The notes under the pieces: model-generated | Databases searched by the model: none | What the model was told of the DNA's origin: nothing | Seen by the model: the letters and a program-made list of their open reading frames with translations, nothing else | Made by a program: the position numbers and the translations under genes | NCBI GenBank assembly: GCA_938015595.1 | Contig: CALLPI010000001.1 | Location: 186,001 to 250,000 of the forward strand | Source of the DNA: an uncultured Saprospiraceae bacterium | GTDB taxonomy: Bacteria > Bacteroidota > Bacteroidia > Chitinophagales > Saprospiraceae | Direction of reading: 5' to 3' | DNA length: 64,000 nucleotides | Shown here: positions 36,356 through 44,077 of the stretch, piece after piece | Layout of the letters: every line of letters begins with the position of its first letter | How positions within the stretch are numbered: position 1 is the first letter of the stretch

Positions 36356-36525
36356 ATCGGGCACGGGCAGTGCTGCTGTTGTCAATGGTGCTGTGCCTGC
36401 TGTGTCAAGTACAATTTGCACGGGTTCAGTGTGCCACTTCAGCACTAGTAGCTAGTGTCAGGAGGGATCTTCAACGATTTGTCTATCAGTAGAAAAGGGT
36501 ATTGCTTTGTGCTGCTCTCGACGCG

Positions 36526-36759
36526 AAAGAAAAACATACTGCAGAACAAAGACCAGCGGTGGATGCTCATAAAACTCAGGAAACCAGCGTCTGGGGCAGT
36601 TGCGGCTTCCAAACGCTGCCGGATGCCATTGGCCAGGTGGTGCACAATGGCAGTACACCAGAGGTCATCCACAAACATGCCGTGGCGCAATAGGTTGGGG
36701 AGTATCAGCCCGGTAAACGCTAAAGCCGCTGTAAGCCAGCCTAGCAAGGTGGTTTTCAT
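36526..36759 (-). pseudogene. Remnant of a GT39-type (dolichyl-phosphate-mannose) glycosyltransferase, frameshifted and truncated
   Basis: Reading leftward, the ATG at 36757-36759 starts MKTTLLGWLTAALAFTGLIL with LRHGMFVDDLWCTAIVHHLA, the N-terminus of GT39-like membrane glycosyltransferases. The expected continuation (G-S-x-W-K-P-x, then E-F-Y-E-H-P-P-L) is present but in other frames. After NGI the frame shifts near 36621, giving GSVWKPQLPQTL, and near 36581 it shifts again, giving PEFYEHPPLVFVLQYVF. Similarity stops near 36526. So about 75 of a usual roughly 500 residues remain, with two single-base indels. A TACCTTTG promoter element survives at 36832-36839. The flanks (36356-36525 and 36840-36972) hold nothing else I recognise. 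Confidence 0.7.
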
Positions 36760-36831
36760 GTTCATGCTGGCGGGCGCTGTAGGTTTGGAGTGCGCGCTAT
36801 TTTTCTTGCATGAGCAAAATGACGAACAAAG

Positions 36832-36839
36832 CAAAGGTA
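36832..36839 (-). promoter_or_regulatory. Relic TAnnTTTG promoter element of the GT39 remnant
   Basis: Minus-strand TACCTTTG, about 70 bases before the remnant's ATG. It matches the consensus but no longer drives an intact gene. Confidence 0.35.
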
Positions 36840-36972
36840 TCTAACCGCGCGGAATTGCAGCTGGAAAATGTGCCTTCAACTTGCCGTCCGTAGGCCTGTT
36901 GAGCGCATTGCAGCCTCCACCAGGCTGAACCAAGCCTCAGTATAGATGTTACCCAGTACAAAGTTGAGCGCT

Positions 36973-38802
36973 ATGTCTTACGCGAGTTTGAAAGCTGCCG
37001 CACTTGACCTCGAAAAACACGGCATGTTGCTGCGCATACCCCAGGAAGTGGATCCAAATCTGGAAATAGCTGAAATACACCGCCGAGTATTCGAAGCTGG
37101 CGGCCCAGCACTGCTGTTTGAGCGGGTGAAAGGTAGCCCATTTCCAGCCCTATCCAACCTGTACGGTACATTTGCCCGTACGGAGTTTTTATTTCGCCAT
37201 ACCTTAGCCAAAGTGCAGAAAGTGGTGGAACTCAAAGTTGATATGGCTCAATTGATGAAAAAACCACTGCGTTATGTATCGGCACCGTTTACCGCCTTGT
37301 CGGCATTGCCTATGCGCGTGCCCATAGCGCCCATCCTGCACGGCACAACTACCATTGGTCAGCTGCCACAAATTAAGTCTTGGCCCATGGATGGCGGGGC
37401 TTTCGTCACGCTACCACAGGTACTCACGCTGCCACCTGGCAGCCGCAGCATTATGCAGTCCAACCTGGGCATGTACCGCATCCAGCTCAGCGGCAACGAC
37501 TACATACCTAATAAAGAGGTGGGAATGCATTACCAGTTGCACCGCGGTATCGGCGTACACCATACTGCCTACAATGCCAGCAACGAGCCGTTTCGCTGTT
37601 CTATCTTTGTAGGTGGGCCGCCCTCGCACGCTTTTGCCGCCATCATGCCCTTGCCGGAGGGCTTGTCAGAGCTGACCTTTGCCGGCATGTTGGGCGGGCG
37701 GCGTTTTCGTTATTTGTACCGCAACGGGCATGTGCTTTCCGGCGACGCGGATTTCGTCATCACTGGTATCATTCGCAAAGACCTCAAGAAGCCCGAAGGT
37801 CCTTTTGGCGACCATCTGGGCTACTACAGTCTCACGCACGATTTTCCGGTAATGGAGGTGGAGCAAGTGTATCATCGCAAGGATGCCATCTGGCATTTTA
37901 CTGTGGTGGGACGCCCGCCAGCTGAGGACTCCAGCTTTGGGTACCTCATTCATAAGATTGTGGAGTTGCTCACCCCTCAGGAGTTTCCTGGCATTGTAGA
38001 ACTCAACGCTGTAGATGCTGCCGGTGTGCACCCACTACTACTAGCCATCGGCAGCGAGCGCTACATGCCATTCCGCGAGCGCAAGCCAGAGGAGATCCTC
38101 ACCCAGGCCAATCGGCTACTAGGCTCTGGCCAGACCTCCCTGGCAAAATTCTTATTTATTGCCGCCCAAGGTGATACGCCAGGGCTGAACACCCACGATA
38201 TCGCCGCTTTTTTTCAGCACGTACTGCAGAGGGTAGATTGGCGCCGCGATCTCCATTTTCATACTCGCACCACTATGGATACGCTGGACTATTCTGGCAC
38301 TGGCTGGAACGAAGGCTCCAAAGTGATCATAGCCTGCTGCGGAGGCAAACGCCGCGAATTGGCCAGCGAACTGCTCCCGAGCTTCAGCCTGCCCACTGGC
38401 TTTGCTGCGCCGCGCTTTGTTATGCCTGGCATACTAGCAGTGCAAGCGCCTTCTTTCAGCGATTATACTGCCTACGAGCACTGTGCACAACTAACAGAGC
38501 ATTTGCGCGGCCAAGACTTGTCTGGCATACCACTCATTGTGCTGACCGAAGACAGCCAGTTTCTCGCTGCTACGCTCAACAACTTCCTGTGGGCTACCTT
38601 TACACGAGCTAACCCCAGCCATGACATTCACGGCGTGGATAGCTTTGTGGAGCACAAGCACTGGGGCTGCCGTGGCCCGCTGGTTATTGACGCCCGCGTG
38701 AAGCCACACCACGCCCCACCGCTTGTGCCTGACCCTGCTGTATCGCGCAGGGTGGATGATTTGTTTGCTCAGGGCGGACCGTTGGCGTCGGTGAGGTGGT
38801 AG
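36973..38802 (+). CDS. UbiD family decarboxylase
   Basis: UbiD enzymes decarboxylate aromatic or unsaturated acids using prenylated FMN made by UbiX. In Bacteroidota, members near 600 residues are usually linked to quinone (menaquinone) synthesis; that link is an inference here. The 609-residue protein shows the UbiD fold pattern: IPQEVDPNLEIAEIHRRV at the start and the cofactor region NLGMYRIQLSGNDYIPNKEV. The catalytic Glu region KKPEGPFGDHLGYYSL follows (Glu within KPEGPFGDH), then NAVDAAGVHPLLLAIG. The ATG at 36973 is chosen over an upstream TTG that adds no conserved residues. No ubiX gene was found nearby. Confidence 0.9.
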   Translation: MSYASLKAAALDLEKHGMLLRIPQEVDPNLEIAEIHRRVFEAGGPALLFERVKGSPFPALSNLYGTFARTEFLFRHTLAKVQKVVELKVDMAQLMKKPLRYVSAPFTALSALPMRVPIAPILHGTTTIGQLPQIKSWPMDGGAFVTLPQVLTLPPGSRSIMQSNLGMYRIQLSGNDYIPNKEVGMHYQLHRGIGVHHTAYNASNEPFRCSIFVGGPPSHAFAAIMPLPEGLSELTFAGMLGGRRFRYLYRNGHVLSGDADFVITGIIRKDLKKPEGPFGDHLGYYSLTHDFPVMEVEQVYHRKDAIWHFTVVGRPPAEDSSFGYLIHKIVELLTPQEFPGIVELNAVDAAGVHPLLLAIGSERYMPFRERKPEEILTQANRLLGSGQTSLAKFLFIAAQGDTPGLNTHDIAAFFQHVLQRVDWRRDLHFHTRTTMDTLDYSGTGWNEGSKVIIACCGGKRRELASELLPSFSLPTGFAAPRFVMPGILAVQAPSFSDYTAYEHCAQLTEHLRGQDLSGIPLIVLTEDSQFLAATLNNFLWATFTRANPSHDIHGVDSFVEHKHWGCRGPLVIDARVKPHHAPPLVPDPAVSRRVDDLFAQGGPLASVRW

Positions 38803-39019
38803 GGAGGTGCAATACGGAAAATCTCGCATTAGCGGAGCGGAGTTATTTCCATTGCTGAGGGCTAGTGGTTGGCGTTAGAGCCGTCATTTGCGTTGGGTAT
38901 GCCAGGAGATTTCAACTTCTTTACAAGGCGAAAGAGAGTGTGGAGACGGGAGGTTAATGGCAACCAGGCCAAAGTCACTTGCGTATTGTAGCGCATTTGT
39001 AGTTTGCCCTGGCTTTTCT

Positions 39020-39027
39020 TACTTTTG
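39020..39027 (+). promoter_or_regulatory. TAnnTTTG promoter of radA
   Basis: TACTTTTG, with TTTG at 38996-38999 (20-base spacer), gives good -33/-7 spacing, about 48 bases before the TTG start. Confidence 0.5.
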
Positions 39028-39074
39028 CCCGCCAGCGTCTCTAGGTGCTTAGGCGCATTTTCATCTCGAAGTCA

Positions 39075-40457
39075 TTGAGCAAAGTAAAAAGCATATACGT
39101 GTGCGCCAATTGTGGCGCCACCTCGCCCAAGTGGTCGGGGCGCTGCCACGCCTGCGGCGAGTGGAATACCATCCAGGAGGAGGTGGTCGTACCCGAAAGC
39201 ACCGATGAGCGCAAACGCCAGCTCTGGCAAGGGGCTGCCGGCTCAGAGCGCAGCGCTCCCAAGCCTGTGCTGCTACCCGACATACAGGCCGGCCATACAC
39301 AACGCTTGCTCACCCCTGACGAGGAACTGAACCGCGTGCTGGGCGGCGGCATTGTGGCGGGTTCGCTAGTACTCATTGGCGGGCAACCAGGCATTGGCAA
39401 ATCTACCTTACTGTTGCAAGTGACACGCGGTATTCAAACTCGGGTACTTTACGTTTCGGGTGAGGAGAGCGAGGAGCAGATCAAAATGCGCGCCGACCGC
39501 CTGGGCATTCAGCATCCACAGTGCTACATTCTCACCGAAACCAACACGTCTCGCATCCTTAGCCATGCCCTGGCCTTGCAGCCTGGCCTGCTCATCATTG
39601 ACTCCATCCAGACGCTGGTGTCACCATTGATTGAATCTACACCCGGCAGTATTTCGCAGGTGCGCGAGTGTGCCGGCGAGTTGCAGCGCTTTGCCAAAGA
39701 GACCGACATTCCTGTATTTATCATTGGGCATATTACCAAAGAGGGCACGCTGGCTGGCCCCAAGCTTCTGGAACACATTGTAGATGCCGTGCTGCAGTTT
39801 GAAGGAGATCAGCACTATTCCTACCGCATCTTGCGCACACTGAAAAACCGCTTTGGCTCTACCGACGAGCTAGGCATCTACGAAATGCAGCAGGATGGCT
39901 TGCGCGAAGTGTCAAATCCATCAGAGTTGCTGCTTTCGCAAAAAGACCAGGACTTCAGCGGATGCGCCATCGGCGCTACCATGGAAGGGCTGCGCCCCAT
40001 GCTCATCGAAACCCAGGCGCTGGTGAGCCGCGCCGTCTATGGTACGCCCCAGCGCTCGGCTACTGGCTTTGACTTGCGCCGGTTGAGCATGCTGCTGGCC
40101 GTACTGGAGAAGCGCTGTGGCTTTCTCTTTGGGCAAAACGACGTATTTCTCAACATTGCCGGCGGCCTGCGAGTGGACGACCCCGCCATTGACCTAGCCA
40201 TTGTGAGCGCACTCATCTCTTCGCTGGAGGATGTGACCATTCCCGGCCACGTGTGCTTTGCAGGCGAGGTGGGCCTGTCGGGCGAGATTCGCGCCATCAC
40301 TCGCATTGAGCAACGCATCCAAGAGGCCGACCGCCTGGGCTTTCGGGAAATTTATGTGTCCAAATATAATCTTAAAGGGCTGGATACCAGTCGCTTCGCC
40401 TTGAAAGTGAAAGCCATTGGCCGTGTAGAGGAATTGTATCAGGCGCTTTTTCGATAA
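39075..40457 (+). CDS. radA: DNA repair protein RadA (Sms)
   Basis: RadA is a RecA-like helicase that drives branch migration in recombination repair. The 460-residue protein has an N-terminal zinc finger (CANCG and CHACG), Walker A (GGQPGIGKSTLLLQ), the KNRFG motif in LKNRFGSTDELG that sets RadA apart from RecA, and the C-terminal Lon-protease-like domain (LNIAGGLRVDDPAIDLAI). There is no ATG near the start. TTG at 39075 gives MSKVKSIYVCANCG, which fits the MAKxKxxYVCxxCG start of RadA homologues. The GTG at 39045 would add 10 unmatched residues. Confidence 0.93.
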   Translation: MSKVKSIYVCANCGATSPKWSGRCHACGEWNTIQEEVVVPESTDERKRQLWQGAAGSERSAPKPVLLPDIQAGHTQRLLTPDEELNRVLGGGIVAGSLVLIGGQPGIGKSTLLLQVTRGIQTRVLYVSGEESEEQIKMRADRLGIQHPQCYILTETNTSRILSHALALQPGLLIIDSIQTLVSPLIESTPGSISQVRECAGELQRFAKETDIPVFIIGHITKEGTLAGPKLLEHIVDAVLQFEGDQHYSYRILRTLKNRFGSTDELGIYEMQQDGLREVSNPSELLLSQKDQDFSGCAIGATMEGLRPMLIETQALVSRAVYGTPQRSATGFDLRRLSMLLAVLEKRCGFLFGQNDVFLNIAGGLRVDDPAIDLAIVSALISSLEDVTIPGHVCFAGEVGLSGEIRAITRIEQRIQEADRLGFREIYVSKYNLKGLDTSRFALKVKAIGRVEELYQALFR

Positions 40458-40570
40458 CGCGGCATTGTGACTGGTAGCAAAGGCTGCACGGGAGGTATCT
40501 GCAAGCGCTGTGTTGGGGGACGAACAGCTAGAAGTGGCAGATGAAAGCACTACCTATACTTCGGCACATT

Positions 40571-40616
40571 GCCAGGTTTTGTGCACAACATCGGTAAATC
40601 ATGTACAAAGCTTGGC
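40571..40616. repeat. 46-bp palindromic repeat, copy 2 (between radA and an acyltransferase gene)
   Basis: Arms GCCAGGTTTTGTGCA and the matching 3' arm ending GCTTGGC surround ATCGGTAAATCATG. The length is identical to the copy at 29566-29611, with 39 of 46 positions the same, and similarity continues into a nearby TATAA. Several differences between copies keep pairing as G:T pairs, so the hairpin shape is retained. Here it lies between two converging genes. Confidence 0.6.
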
Positions 40617-40661
40617 GCTGCTTAGTATAACGCCGACAGTTCTGAACTGCGGCCTGCTTGC

Positions 40662-41969
40662 TCAGAGTACCCATTTCTGCATTTCGCCCATTATTTCCTC
40701 CCGCATCTCCCGCAGTTCTTTCTGCAATTCAGGGTTTAGCTGAAAATGTCGCCAGGCGTACAGTCGCTGCCACGTGCGCATAGCCCAACGCGCGTAGAGC
40801 CAGGCGCCAAAACCGGCTAGCGGAGCTACGGCCACTATGCCAATGGCTACACCTATAGGAAAGTATTGCTTCAGCAGATTGAACAAGGCAATGTACCAAA
40901 TTAGGAAAAACACCAGCCCACCTATGTACTTCCAGGTGGACTGGTATTCGGGTACTACTTTGTATAGCCGAGCCAGCAAGCCGGGCAAGTGAAAAGGCAA
41001 GGCATGCAGTAGCCAAACCGCTGCGAAAAGCGGTGCCAGGAGTCCCAGCAGCATCATTTGTACCAGGGCGCTAGCGTTGGCTGGGCAACACAAGGCATGG
41101 TCTTGTAGGTTTCGTGCGCTCATGCGGGAAAAGTAGGTGCGCACCTTGCGGGCAAAGCACTCCCAGGAGTTGGCATCGCGGGCTTGCCATTGCCGGAAGG
41201 CTTCCAGGAGTTGGCGCGCGCGCATGTAAGATTGAGCCAAGGGCAAGGGGTATTTGTTTTGCCACAGCAGTTCCACCTGGCGCAGCAGCTTGTCTTCGGC
41301 TTCGTCGGCAGTGTGTACAACCAACCTCTTCATTTGGGCTTCGAGGTGAGCAGTCAGTTCGCGAACGGCTTGCACAGGGTCTTCGCGGTAGCGCTTCACA
41401 AACGGCCTTGCCGGTATAGGTGCCCCGGCATGTATTACCACGCTACCGCCGAAGCGATGCGGGCGCTCGTAAGTAAAGCCCAGTGGCAAAAATACCATTC
41501 CTACGTTAAATTCGGCCTCGGTGCGCAAGGCAATTCGGGCTGCCCCAGTTTTGAGCGGTCGGATGCGCCTGCCAGGCAAGCTGGCGCCTTCTGGGGCAAT
41601 GAGCAGACAGCCACCATCGGCCAAGTGTTTTTCGGCCTGGGCAAAATACTGCTCGTTTTGCAGGGGCTTGCCGTTGGTATCGGCCTGGCGTTGGATGGGG
41701 ATGCAAAACAGGCGGCTGAGCAGCCAGCTGCTTAGTGGGTGTTTGAACAAGCTGTAGTTGGCCAAAAACCACGTAGGCTGCCGCACATACACTGCGCCCA
41801 GCAAGGCATCTAAAAGCGTGTTGGGGTGATTGATCAGTAGGATAGACGCCCCGCGGTAGTGCAGGTATTCCTTGCCCAGCACCGCCTGACGAGGGTAGAA
41901 AATCCGCAATGTACTCCACACCACTGCTTTGAGCAAATAATATACTCCTTGCATCAGCCGGCGCATCAT
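40662..41969 (-). CDS. Phospholipid/glycerol acyltransferase (PlsC-like)
   Basis: The 435-residue membrane-associated enzyme belongs to the LPLAT superfamily, which moves fatty acyl groups onto glycerolipids. The active-site motif is ILLINHPNTLLDALL (His48 with Asp54, the HX5D variant of this group), followed by APEGASLPGRRIRPLKTGA, the glycerol-phosphate-binding PEG motif. The C-terminal third contains several hydrophobic segments (about 300-400). It begins 6 bases after lpxK stops, so the two form an operon. This suggests a role in membrane or lipid A building, but its exact acyl acceptor cannot be told. Confidence 0.85.
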   Translation of the reverse strand: MMRRLMQGVYYLLKAVVWSTLRIFYPRQAVLGKEYLHYRGASILLINHPNTLLDALLGAVYVRQPTWFLANYSLFKHPLSSWLLSRLFCIPIQRQADTNGKPLQNEQYFAQAEKHLADGGCLLIAPEGASLPGRRIRPLKTGAARIALRTEAEFNVGMVFLPLGFTYERPHRFGGSVVIHAGAPIPARPFVKRYREDPVQAVRELTAHLEAQMKRLVVHTADEAEDKLLRQVELLWQNKYPLPLAQSYMRARQLLEAFRQWQARDANSWECFARKVRTYFSRMSARNLQDHALCCPANASALVQMMLLGLLAPLFAAVWLLHALPFHLPGLLARLYKVVPEYQSTWKYIGGLVFFLIWYIALFNLLKQYFPIGVAIGIVAVAPLAGFGAWLYARWAMRTWQRLYAWRHFQLNPELQKELREMREEIMGEMQKWVL

Positions 41970-41975
41970 AGCATT

Positions 41976-43061
41976 TCAGGCTTTGAAATCGAGCAAAAAC
42001 CGTTTGACGTTGTCATCAAAATGGGTAATACCCTCCTCCTCTTCCTCCTGGTGAAAGTGGAAGCGTACTTCCACTGGTAGTATAAATACCGGCAGCCGGT
42101 GCTCGGCCAGAAACTGTCGGTGCAAGTCCAGGCGGGTAGCGTCTTTTTCTGTGGTTAGGATGATTTTCTTTTCTGCCTCCATGAGGTCGAAGGTCATTTT
42201 CAGGTTGGAAATGTCGCTCTTGCTGAAGTAGCGATGATCTTCGTACTCCAATATTTTGATAAAGCGCACCTGCCGGCGCAGGTACTGTATGAGGTAGTCG
42301 GTGTTGGCAATGGCGCACACCAGCAGTACTTCCCAGTCGTCTTCCAGTTGGGTGATGTAGCGTGGGTCGAGTAGAAGGCGAGGCTGCTGATAGGCGAAGT
42401 ACGAGAAGTATACCCGCTGATGGGGCAGTGGGGCAATTTCGCGCAGCAGAGTCTGGCGTTGTACGGCGGCGGGGTCAGTAGGGCATTTGCTCACTACGAT
42501 AATGTCGGCGCGCTGATAAGCTGAGCGCCACTCGCGTAGCCGGCCTACGGGCAGCAGCCAGTCGCGCGTGAAGGGCTGGTCGTGTTCAGTCAGCAGTATT
42601 TGTAGGCCTGGCGCTACTGCCCGATGCTGGAAGGCATCATCCAACAAAATGACCTCCAGGGCACTGTGCTGCATCAACATGCGAGGTATGCCGAGGGCGC
42701 GGTTTTCGTCTACGGCTACATATACATCTGGGAACTTGCGCTTGAACTGGAGTGGCTCATCGCCGACTTCTTCGGCATTAGATTGCAGAGACACCTCCCG
42801 GAATCCTGACGTTTTGCGCCGATACCCTCTGGAGAGCACGCCCACCTCCACGTGCGGGTGCAGCAAGCGCAGCAGGTACTCCACATGTGGGGTTTTGCCG
42901 GCGCCGCCTACGGTGAGGTTGCCTACCGAGATGACCGGCAGGTCAAAACGCACTGGCTTTAGCACGCCCCAGCGGTAGAGCTGTTTGTGCAAAGCCACAC
43001 CCAAGCCGTACAACAAGGCAAAGGGCACCAGCAACATTCGCAGCATCCATTTTTGCAGCAT
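41976..43061 (-). CDS. lpxK: Tetraacyldisaccharide 4'-kinase
   Basis: LpxK phosphorylates the lipid A precursor at the 4' position. The 361-residue protein has a membrane-anchoring start (MLQKWMLRMLLVPFALLYGL), the P-loop VGNLTVGGAGKTPHVEYLL, and SRGYRRKTSGFREV, typical of LpxK. It also has the segment HQLVLLDDAFQHR-like (VILLDDAFQHRAVAPG). The frame runs far upstream without family similarity. The start at 43061 lies 5 bases after a TAnnTTTG element (43067-43074), which suggests a leaderless message. ATG at 43073 overlaps that element. It heads an operon with the acyltransferase gene. Confidence 0.93.
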   Translation of the reverse strand: MLQKWMLRMLLVPFALLYGLGVALHKQLYRWGVLKPVRFDLPVISVGNLTVGGAGKTPHVEYLLRLLHPHVEVGVLSRGYRRKTSGFREVSLQSNAEEVGDEPLQFKRKFPDVYVAVDENRALGIPRMLMQHSALEVILLDDAFQHRAVAPGLQILLTEHDQPFTRDWLLPVGRLREWRSAYQRADIIVVSKCPTDPAAVQRQTLLREIAPLPHQRVYFSYFAYQQPRLLLDPRYITQLEDDWEVLLVCAIANTDYLIQYLRRQVRFIKILEYEDHRYFSKSDISNLKMTFDLMEAEKKIILTTEKDATRLDLHRQFLAEHRLPVFILPVEVRFHFHQEEEEEGITHFDDNVKRFLLDFKA

Positions 43062-43066
43062 AGCGG

Positions 43067-43074
43067 CAAACATA
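43067..43074 (-). promoter_or_regulatory. TAnnTTTG promoter of lpxK, five bases from its start codon
   Basis: The minus strand reads TATGTTTG-CCGCT-ATG, so the element ends 5 bases from the lpxK ATG. Transcription would then begin at or next to the start codon. It is one of two divergent elements in a 51-base gap. Confidence 0.45.
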
Positions 43075-43099
43075 CAGCATTCTTTCGCAAATTGTAGCA

Positions 43100-43107
43100 T
43101 AACTTTG
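43100..43107 (+). promoter_or_regulatory. TAnnTTTG promoter of the nucleotidyltransferase gene, five bases from its start codon
   Basis: TAACTTTG-CTTGC-ATG mirrors the lpxK arrangement on the other strand, giving an apparently leaderless transcript. The two elements are 26 bases apart. Confidence 0.5.
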
Positions 43108-43112
43108 CTTGC

Positions 43113-43835
43113 ATGAAAGCTATGGTTTTTGCTGCTGGCTTGGGCACGCGCTTGCGCCCCCTGACCAACGACCGCCCCAAGGCGCTGGTGGAAGTCAATG
43201 GCAAGCCCTTGTTGCAGATTGCTCTGGAGCGCTTGCGTTTGGCCGGTGTGCGGCAAGTGATTGTCAATGTGCACTACCTGGCAGAACAGATCATCCGGTT
43301 TCTGGAGCAGCCTCAGTTTGCCGATTTGCACATTGCCATCTCTGATGAAAGCGATCTGCTGCTGGACACCGGTGGCGGCCTGAAAAAAGCCTCCTGGTTT
43401 TTTGCCGATGGCCAACCCTTCATTCTCTACAATGCAGATGTAGTGACTAACCTGGACTTGGAGTCCATGTATGCGGCGCATCTGCGCTCTGGCGCTCTGG
43501 CTACGCTGGCCGTGCGCGATCGCCCTTCATCTCGTTTTTTTTTGTTTGACGAGCAGCAGCGTCTTTGCGGCTGGCAGAACACAGGCACCGGTCAGCAGCG
43601 CCTCAGCCGTGAGGTTACCTCTTTTTATCCCTTGGCTTTCAGTGGGGTGCATGTCATATCGCCGACGTTTTTCGAGTATATGCCCGACGAAGCAGTCTTT
43701 TCCATACTGGAGTCGTACCTGCGTGCTGCTGCCACTGAAACCATTCTGGCTTGGCGGCACGATGCCGATATTTGGATAGACGTGGGCAAGCCAGAGGAGT
43801 TGGCGCGCGCTCAAGAGTTGTATCCTTGGGCATAG
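43113..43835 (+). CDS. Nucleotidyltransferase family protein (sugar-1-phosphate nucleotidyltransferase)
   Basis: The 240-residue protein has the sugar-nucleotidyltransferase signature at its N-terminus (AAGLGTRLRPLTNDRPKALV), the DTGGGLKKA substrate motif, YNADV with the metal-binding Asp, and a C-terminal DVGKPEELARAQ end. It would couple a sugar-1-phosphate to a nucleotide (for example GDP-mannose or UDP-MurNAc, MurU-like); the substrate cannot be decided. It is transcribed divergently from lpxK. Confidence 0.88.
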   Translation: MKAMVFAAGLGTRLRPLTNDRPKALVEVNGKPLLQIALERLRLAGVRQVIVNVHYLAEQIIRFLEQPQFADLHIAISDESDLLLDTGGGLKKASWFFADGQPFILYNADVVTNLDLESMYAAHLRSGALATLAVRDRPSSRFFLFDEQQRLCGWQNTGTGQQRLSREVTSFYPLAFSGVHVISPTFFEYMPDEAVFSILESYLRAAATETILAWRHDADIWIDVGKPEELARAQELYPWA

Positions 43836-44077
43836 AGCAGGGGGCCATTTTTGTGCCAGTTTCTTGTAGAGTAGCCGGAGAGACTGCTCACCCGTGGCTT
43901 GCTGCTTTCGCGCTGGGTTTCACGTAGAGGGAGTAAAGGTCGCAAAGGCAGCATTACCGATGGCCGACTTCCTGCGCTATGCCTTATCTATCATCTATCC
44001 TAACTCTTCATGCCAATTTCATATTCAGGTAACACTCAGGACGCTATTTTGCAGGCATAACCAAAAAAGCTACCAAG

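Noticed and set aside
43062-43481. Upstream extension of the lpxK reading frame by 140 residues
   Set aside because: The extension lies opposite the nucleotidyltransferase gene, has no LpxK similarity, and the ATG at 43061 matches the family start and promoter position.
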